Below, in pieces: positions 60,319-64,000 of a stretch of 64,000 nucleotides of DNA. Source of the stretch: Flavobacterium hibernum (lineage in GTDB: Bacteria; Bacteroidota; Bacteroidia; Flavobacteriales; Flavobacteriaceae); assembly GCF_000832125.1 (NCBI RefSeq), contig NZ_JPRK01000015.1, positions 124,001 through 188,000 of the forward strand, given 5' to 3'. Numbering within the stretch: the first letter of the stretch is position 1; each line of letters starts with the position of its first letter. A model generated the notes under the pieces. It saw only the letters and a list, made by a program, of their open reading frames with translations, did not search any database and was not told the origin of the DNA. A program made the translations under genes and the position numbers.

Positions 60319-60426
60319 CAAACTTATCCTTAGCATATTCATAAACAAAATTGATTGTTATTATATTTTAATAACCAAAAGCTATTTATAGTCATAGAAT
60401 CCTCAGAATGGCATCTTAAAAAATCT

Positions 60427-60580
60427 TAACTTATGTCCAACAAAGTAATAACAAAACCTTAACAGCAAAACATTCATATATGTTAGATCTTTGTAGAGTA
60501 ATAAACTGGTTATTTATTATTTTGGTTTTGGTTAGTTAAATGATGCCGGCGTCTTCGAGATGCCGGCATTCTTTCTTTAT
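60427..60580 (+). ncRNA. Candidate small RNA, unit 1
   Basis: This unit has a promoter-like GATCTTTG at 60486-60493. After about 7 bases begins a ~80-base transcript with no ORF, containing ATAAACTGGTTATTTATTAT and TTGGTTTTGGTTAGTT. It ends in a strong hairpin at 60543-60569 (ATGCCGGC / GCCGGCAT with an inner TCT-TCG-AGA) followed by TTCTTTC. A near-identical second unit lies 280 bases downstream. The expected length from the box to the hairpin end is about 75-80 bases. Expression has not been shown. Confidence 0.55.
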
Positions 60581-60706
60581 ATCCATTTCTGTTTTTTCAT
60601 TTCAAATTTTCTTTGTGAAAGGTTAGTTACTTTGTGGTTAGTTTTATCACAAAAAGCATAAATTTTACTCATCAGAAAATATACTCTAAGTCATAAATTT
60701 AGACAT

Positions 60707-60860
60707 TAACTTATATCCAACAAAGTAATAACAAGACCTTAACACTATTAGATTCATATAAGTCGGATCTTTGTAGTGTAATAAACTGGTTATTTATTAT
60801 TTTGGTTTTGGTTAGTTAAATAATGCCGGCGTCTTCGAGATGTCGGCATTCTTTTTTTAT
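60707..60860 (+). ncRNA. Candidate small RNA, unit 2
   Basis: Same order as unit 1: GATCTTTG at 60766-60773, ATAAACTGGTTATTTATTAT, TTGGTTTTGGTTAGTT, and hairpin 60823-60849 with TTTTTTTAT. The hairpin has one change on its right side (GTCGGCAT against GCCGGCAT) that keeps pairing as a G-U, while the 5' part is almost unchanged, which suggests selection on the structure. The 126 bases between the units contain two further GGTTAGTT copies (60621-60643). Confidence 0.55.
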
Positions 60861-60886
60861 ATGCGTTTTTGTTTTATCGGGCGTAA

Positions 60887-61016
60887 TTTAACCGCAAGGT
60901 GCGCAAGAGTTTACGCAAGGTTCGCAATGTTTTTTGATACAAAGCTTTGCGAACTTTGTGTTTTATGCAAACCCTCACATATACAAAACCTTTGGGCACT
61001 TTGCGGTTAAATTACG
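60887..61016. repeat. Palindromic element, CGCAAAG family
   Basis: TAACCGCAAGGTGCGCAAG at the left and CACTTTGCGGTTAAA at the right are reverse complements (one or two changes) around an inner hairpin (AAAGCTTTGCGAACTTTG). It lies in the leader region of the aldo/keto reductase gene and makes a longer frame starting at 60947 look open. Confidence 0.8.
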
Positions 61017-61084
61017 TTTTAATAAAACTACATTTTGGATACAACTACACGGGATTTAGATACTTTATACAAATATTACTCTCG

Positions 61085-61092
61085 GATCTTTG
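61085..61092 (+). promoter_or_regulatory. -7-like box of the aldo/keto reductase
   Basis: GATCTTTG, the same variant as in the two small-RNA units, lies 37 bases before the ATG at 61130. Confidence 0.5.
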
Positions 61093-61129
61093 TCTCATAA
61101 TTTTCAATCTAAAATTTAAAAACGAAATT

Positions 61130-62140
61130 ATGAGTGATATTAAAAAAATGAAATTAGGAAATCAGGGACTTATTGTTCCAAATATTGGTTTAGGCTGCAT
61201 GGGAATGACTCAAATTGCCGGCGCAGATATATATGGTAAAGCAGATGAAAAAGAATCAATTGCTACCATTCACCGTTCACTTGAATTAGGCGGAAACTTT
61301 TTGGATACAGCAGATTTATACGGACCACTGCACAACGAAAGATTAGTTGCAAAAGCTATAAAAGGCAATCGTAATGCTTATACTATTGCTACTAAATTTG
61401 GTTTTGAAATTGACGATAACGAACAACTTACCTGGAATTTTAATGGTAAAAAAGAGTATGTTAAAAAAGCTGTAGAACGCTCTCTTAAAAACTTAGGAAC
61501 AGATTATATTGATTTGTATTATCTACATAGACTTGATCCTAATACACCAATTGAAGAAACAGTTGCTGCAATGGCAGAATTGGTTCAGGAAGGAAAAGTA
61601 GGTTATATTGGTCTGTCAGAAGTATCATCAGAGACCATTCGAAAAGCGCATAAAATTCATCCTTTAACTGCTGTACAAACTGAATATTCTTTGTTTGAAA
61701 GAAGTGTTGAAGAATTTGGAATTTTAAATACGTTAAACGAATTAGAAATTGGTTTTGTGGCTTATTCTCCACTTGGCAGAGGTTTTATTTCTGGCGATAT
61801 CAAAAGTCCGGACGATTTTCCTGCTGATGATTTTAGAAGAAGATTACCGCGTTTTCAGGGAGAACAATTTCAAAAAAACATTCAATTGGTAAATGAAATC
61901 AAAAAAATGGCCGAAGAAAAACAAATTACTGCTTCTCAACTGGCACTTTCATGGATTGTTTCTAAAAACATTCTACCTATTCCGGGAACAAAAAGAGTAA
62001 AATATGTCGAAGAAAATATTGCCGCAACTCAAATTATTTTGACTAATGAAGAAATGAATCGTTTAGAAAAAATTATTCCGCTTGGTACAAAAACCGGAAT
62101 GCGTTATGACGAGGCTAGCATGGCATCTATTGATCAATAA
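61130..62140 (+). CDS. Aldo/keto reductase
   Basis: 336 residues from the ATG at 61130 (MSDIKKMKLGNQGLIVPNIGLGCMGM). The longer frame from 60947 is rejected because it runs through a palindromic repeat and the -7 box. The (beta/alpha)8 family signature is clear: GGNFLDTADLYG with catalytic Asp and Tyr, DYIDLYYLHRLDP, and KNILPIPGTKRVKYVEEN binding NADPH. The enzyme reduces aldehydes or ketones, substrate unknown. The neighbouring AraC regulator (172 bases downstream, same strand) may control it. Confidence 0.92.
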   Translation: MSDIKKMKLGNQGLIVPNIGLGCMGMTQIAGADIYGKADEKESIATIHRSLELGGNFLDTADLYGPLHNERLVAKAIKGNRNAYTIATKFGFEIDDNEQLTWNFNGKKEYVKKAVERSLKNLGTDYIDLYYLHRLDPNTPIEETVAAMAELVQEGKVGYIGLSEVSSETIRKAHKIHPLTAVQTEYSLFERSVEEFGILNTLNELEIGFVAYSPLGRGFISGDIKSPDDFPADDFRRRLPRFQGEQFQKNIQLVNEIKKMAEEKQITASQLALSWIVSKNILPIPGTKRVKYVEENIAATQIILTNEEMNRLEKIIPLGTKTGMRYDEASMASIDQ

Positions 62141-62245
62141 AAAGATTTCACTTCGTTCTCATTATAGTAAATAATTATCCTATAAAATTATCCTACCAAG
62201 GTTAGAGAACATTCAAAGTGATAATCAAACTCTAAATTAAACCAT

Positions 62246-62276
62246 AGGAAAAGCTATCTTTACAGTAGCTTTTCCT
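62246..62276 (+). terminator. Terminator of the aldo/keto reductase
   Basis: AGGAAAAGCTA / TAGCTTTTCCT around TCTTTACAG is followed by GTTT. It lies just before the AraC gene start. Confidence 0.8.
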
Positions 62277-62311
62277 GTTTGTATATTTCTTAAATATTTC
62301 ACCTTTTTATC

Positions 62312-63232
62312 ATGAAAAAAGAAACTCACATTCCACATACAATACATTCGATTTCAGAAATGCATCAATTATTAAAAATCCCAAAACCTGCGCATCCATT
62401 AGTCAGTTTCGTAGACTTAAGTCAAATAAGTTGCCGTTTTGATGATAATCTAAAAAGTGTTGTATATGGTTTTTATACTGTTTCTATAAAAAAAGGTTTT
62501 AAAGGAAAAATGAAATACGGTCAAAATTATTATGATTTTGATGAAGGAGTTATGACATTTATGTCGCCCGGACAAGTTATTTCAACAGAAGTTTCTATTG
62601 ATACTTCAGTTTACGGATCAATGCTGGTTATTCATCCTGATTTTATTCAAAATTATCCTTTAGCAAAAAAAATAAAGGACTACGGTTACTTTTCGTATGC
62701 TGTTAATGAAGCTTTACATCTTTCAGACAAAGAAGAATCCATGATTATAAGTATTATGCAAAACATTGAGCAGGAATATCTTTCGTCAATTGATGCTTTT
62801 AGTCAAGATGTTATGATTTCGCATATCGAATTATTACTTAATTATTGCAACAGGTTTTACAACCGTCAATTTATTACTAGAAAATCAGCTAATAATACTC
62901 TTTTAACAAAATTAGAAACCTTGCTTTCTGATTATTTTGAAAGTGATAAAGTACAACAATTTGGACTTCCTACAGTTGCTTATCTTTCAGATGAACTGAA
63001 TGTTTCTCCAAACTATCTTAGCGATATGTTACGCTCTGTAACTGGTCAAAGCACGCAACATCACATCCATAATAAAATCATCGAAAAAGCAAAGGAATTA
63101 CTTCTCACAACTTCTTTAAGTGTAAGTGAAATGGCATATCAGTTGGGTTTTGAATATCCGCAATCCTTCAATAAATTATTTAAAAGCAAAACCAATGTTT
63201 CTCCTTTAGAATTTAGAAGTTCATTTAATTAA
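62312..63232 (+). CDS. AraC-family transcriptional regulator
   Basis: 306 residues. The N-terminal part (about 1-190) is a cupin-like sensor of the AraC_binding_2/cupin type (KGKMKYGQNYYDFDEGVMTFMSPGQVI). The C-terminal pair of helix-turn-helix motifs lies at about 215-300 (TVAYLSDELNVSPNYLSDMLRSVTGQS and VSEMAYQLGFEYPQSFNKLFKSKTNVSPLEFR). Together with the reductase gene it forms a likely functional pair, the regulator activating the reductase in response to a small molecule. Confidence 0.88.
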   Translation: MKKETHIPHTIHSISEMHQLLKIPKPAHPLVSFVDLSQISCRFDDNLKSVVYGFYTVSIKKGFKGKMKYGQNYYDFDEGVMTFMSPGQVISTEVSIDTSVYGSMLVIHPDFIQNYPLAKKIKDYGYFSYAVNEALHLSDKEESMIISIMQNIEQEYLSSIDAFSQDVMISHIELLLNYCNRFYNRQFITRKSANNTLLTKLETLLSDYFESDKVQQFGLPTVAYLSDELNVSPNYLSDMLRSVTGQSTQHHIHNKIIEKAKELLLTTSLSVSEMAYQLGFEYPQSFNKLFKSKTNVSPLEFRSSFN

Positions 63233-63252
63233 ATTTTAAATTGAAGGCGTGA

Positions 63253-63414
63253 TTTTACCGCAAAGCACGCAAAGGTTTTTCGCAAAAGTTCGCTAAGTTT
63301 TAATTCCTAAATAAGTAATCAAAGTTCGTAAAGCTATATAAACACAAAGCTTTGCGAACTTTTCCTTTTTATAGAAACTTAATAATAAAAAAACTTTGCC
63401 TGCTTTGCGATAAA
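63253..63414. repeat. Palindromic element, CGCAAAG family
   Basis: TTACCGCAAAGCACGCAAAG at the left and CTTTGCCTGCTTTGCGATAA at the right, with an inner CAAAGCTTTGCGAACTTT arm. It sits between the convergent AraC gene and the truncated binding protein. Confidence 0.8.
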
Positions 63415-63444
63415 ATTATACTCAATGTCAATAAAAATTGGAAT

Positions 63445-64000
63445 TTAATTTTTGAGTCTTTCGTGGAGTAATTTAAAATAAGGAAAAGCTTTTAACAATC
63501 TACTTCCGTGCCAAGAGAACATTTCTCCATCGACAAAAACAGTTTTGGCGTGATGCGTAAAACGTCCAATTTCAAATGCGTCTTCTTCTTTAAAAGGATA
63601 AGGTTCAGAAGAAAGAAAAACCAAATCAGGATCACCCTCTAAACGCATTTTTTTGAGTTCAATTTCCGGATAACGGCCTTTGTCTTCGTAGATATTCGAA
63701 AAATGATTCAATTTTAATAACTCATTAATATAGGTATCATTTCCGGCAACCATAAATGGATTTTTCCAAATAAAATATGCGGCTTTTTTTACTGGAATAT
63801 CTTCAACATATTTTTTAAAATCGCTAAGGGCAAATCTCAATTTGTCGTTCCATTTTTGAGCATCGGTTCTACAATTAAAGAGTTGTCCAAAATCTAAAAT
63901 CATCTGAAAATTATCTTCTATACTAACTATATTGGTTACCCAAACCGGGCAAATTGTACTTAATTGTGCCACAATCTCAGCAGTATTTTCTTCTTTATTA
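63445..64000 (-). CDS. Periplasmic metal/B12-binding protein, BtuF-like, C-terminal part (5' end outside window)
   Basis: The frame is open to base 64000, so the start lies to the right; a GTG at 63972 is internal. The visible 184 residues contain NPFMVAGNDTYINELLKLNHFSNIYED and VFLSSEPYPFKEEDAFEI, with HHAKTVFVDGEMFSWHGSRLLKAF near the end, matching the helical-backbone metal receptor family (BtuF/FhuD/FepB). These bind cobalamin or siderophores for ABC import. A signal peptide cannot be seen here. Confidence 0.82.
   Translation of the reverse strand, partial: NKEENTAEIVAQLSTICPVWVTNIVSIEDNFQMILDFGQLFNCRTDAQKWNDKLRFALSDFKKYVEDIPVKKAAYFIWKNPFMVAGNDTYINELLKLNHFSNIYEDKGRYPEIELKKMRLEGDPDLVFLSSEPYPFKEEDAFEIGRFTHHAKTVFVDGEMFSWHGSRLLKAFPYFKLLHERLKN

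Noticed and set aside
60947..61129. N-terminal extension of the aldo/keto reductase
   Set aside because: It lies in a CGCAAAG palindrome and upstream of the promoter-like box; the family consensus starts at MSDIKKMKLG.

Overview
The window is AT-rich and carries marks of the phylum Bacteroidota, almost certainly a Flavobacterium or a close relative. The marks are a gliding lipoprotein (GldI), a type IX secretion (T9SS) type-A sorting domain, paired type III and type II glutamine synthetases, a fused IcmF mutase, Bacteroidota-style curli genes, TAnnTTTG promoter boxes and almost no Shine-Dalgarno sequences. I saw no rRNA, tRNA, CRISPR array, transposase or phage genes. Both ends cut through genes: a DUF3472 protein at the left and a BtuF-like binding protein at the right.

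Layout. 1-3980: part of a glycan-utilisation cluster (DUF3472 protein, GH109 glycosidase, GH35 beta-galactosidase). 4343-10440: OsmC and a LysM/PBP1-like protein (overlapping stop and start), a small SPOR-like protein, guaA, and two exported proteins of unknown role. 10746-22250: a DnaJ/CbpM pair, RidA, a ClC channel, then an NrnA-gldI-PPIase-PPIase operon, then membrane proteins (EamA, DoxX-like, AqpZ, GlsB, sterol desaturase-like). 22351-28030: M61 peptidase, GNAT acetyltransferase, three unknown proteins, purM. 28105-33691: a curli operon on the minus strand (csgA, csgB-like, CsgH-like, csgE, csgF, csgG, lipoprotein). 34085-37718: divergent glutamine synthetases III and II. 38163-43740: TerC, a T9SS cargo protein, a collagen-like lipoprotein, an esterase and an AraC regulator. 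44190-46426: three paralogous small exported proteins, two of them duplicated together with promoter and terminator. 46908-50183: an XRE regulator, an unknown small protein and a large ATPase-methyltransferase fusion among repeats. 50334-58660: IcmF, L,D-transpeptidase, small envelope proteins, DUF4197 protein and purU. 58794-64000: catalase, a tandem pair of candidate small RNAs, an aldo/keto reductase with an AraC regulator, and the truncated binding protein.

The most notable observations are these. (1) The curli CsgH-like and CsgE reading frames are split exactly at an A10 run; one extra A would fuse them into a 245-residue protein, which suggests slippage, phase variation or a sequencing error. 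(2) An ABC/SMC-like ATPase is fused to a SAM methyltransferase (48294-50183), a possible undescribed nucleic-acid or defence enzyme. (3) Twin intergenic units (60427-60860) each have a promoter-like box and a strong terminator but no ORF. (4) An 18-bp motif lies upstream of the AraC gene and of both duplicated exported-protein genes, which suggests a local regulon.

Most gaps between genes hold long palindromic repeats of four recurring families, with conserved outer arms and variable centres. They are listed individually. Function calls come from reading protein motifs by eye; no database search was run.
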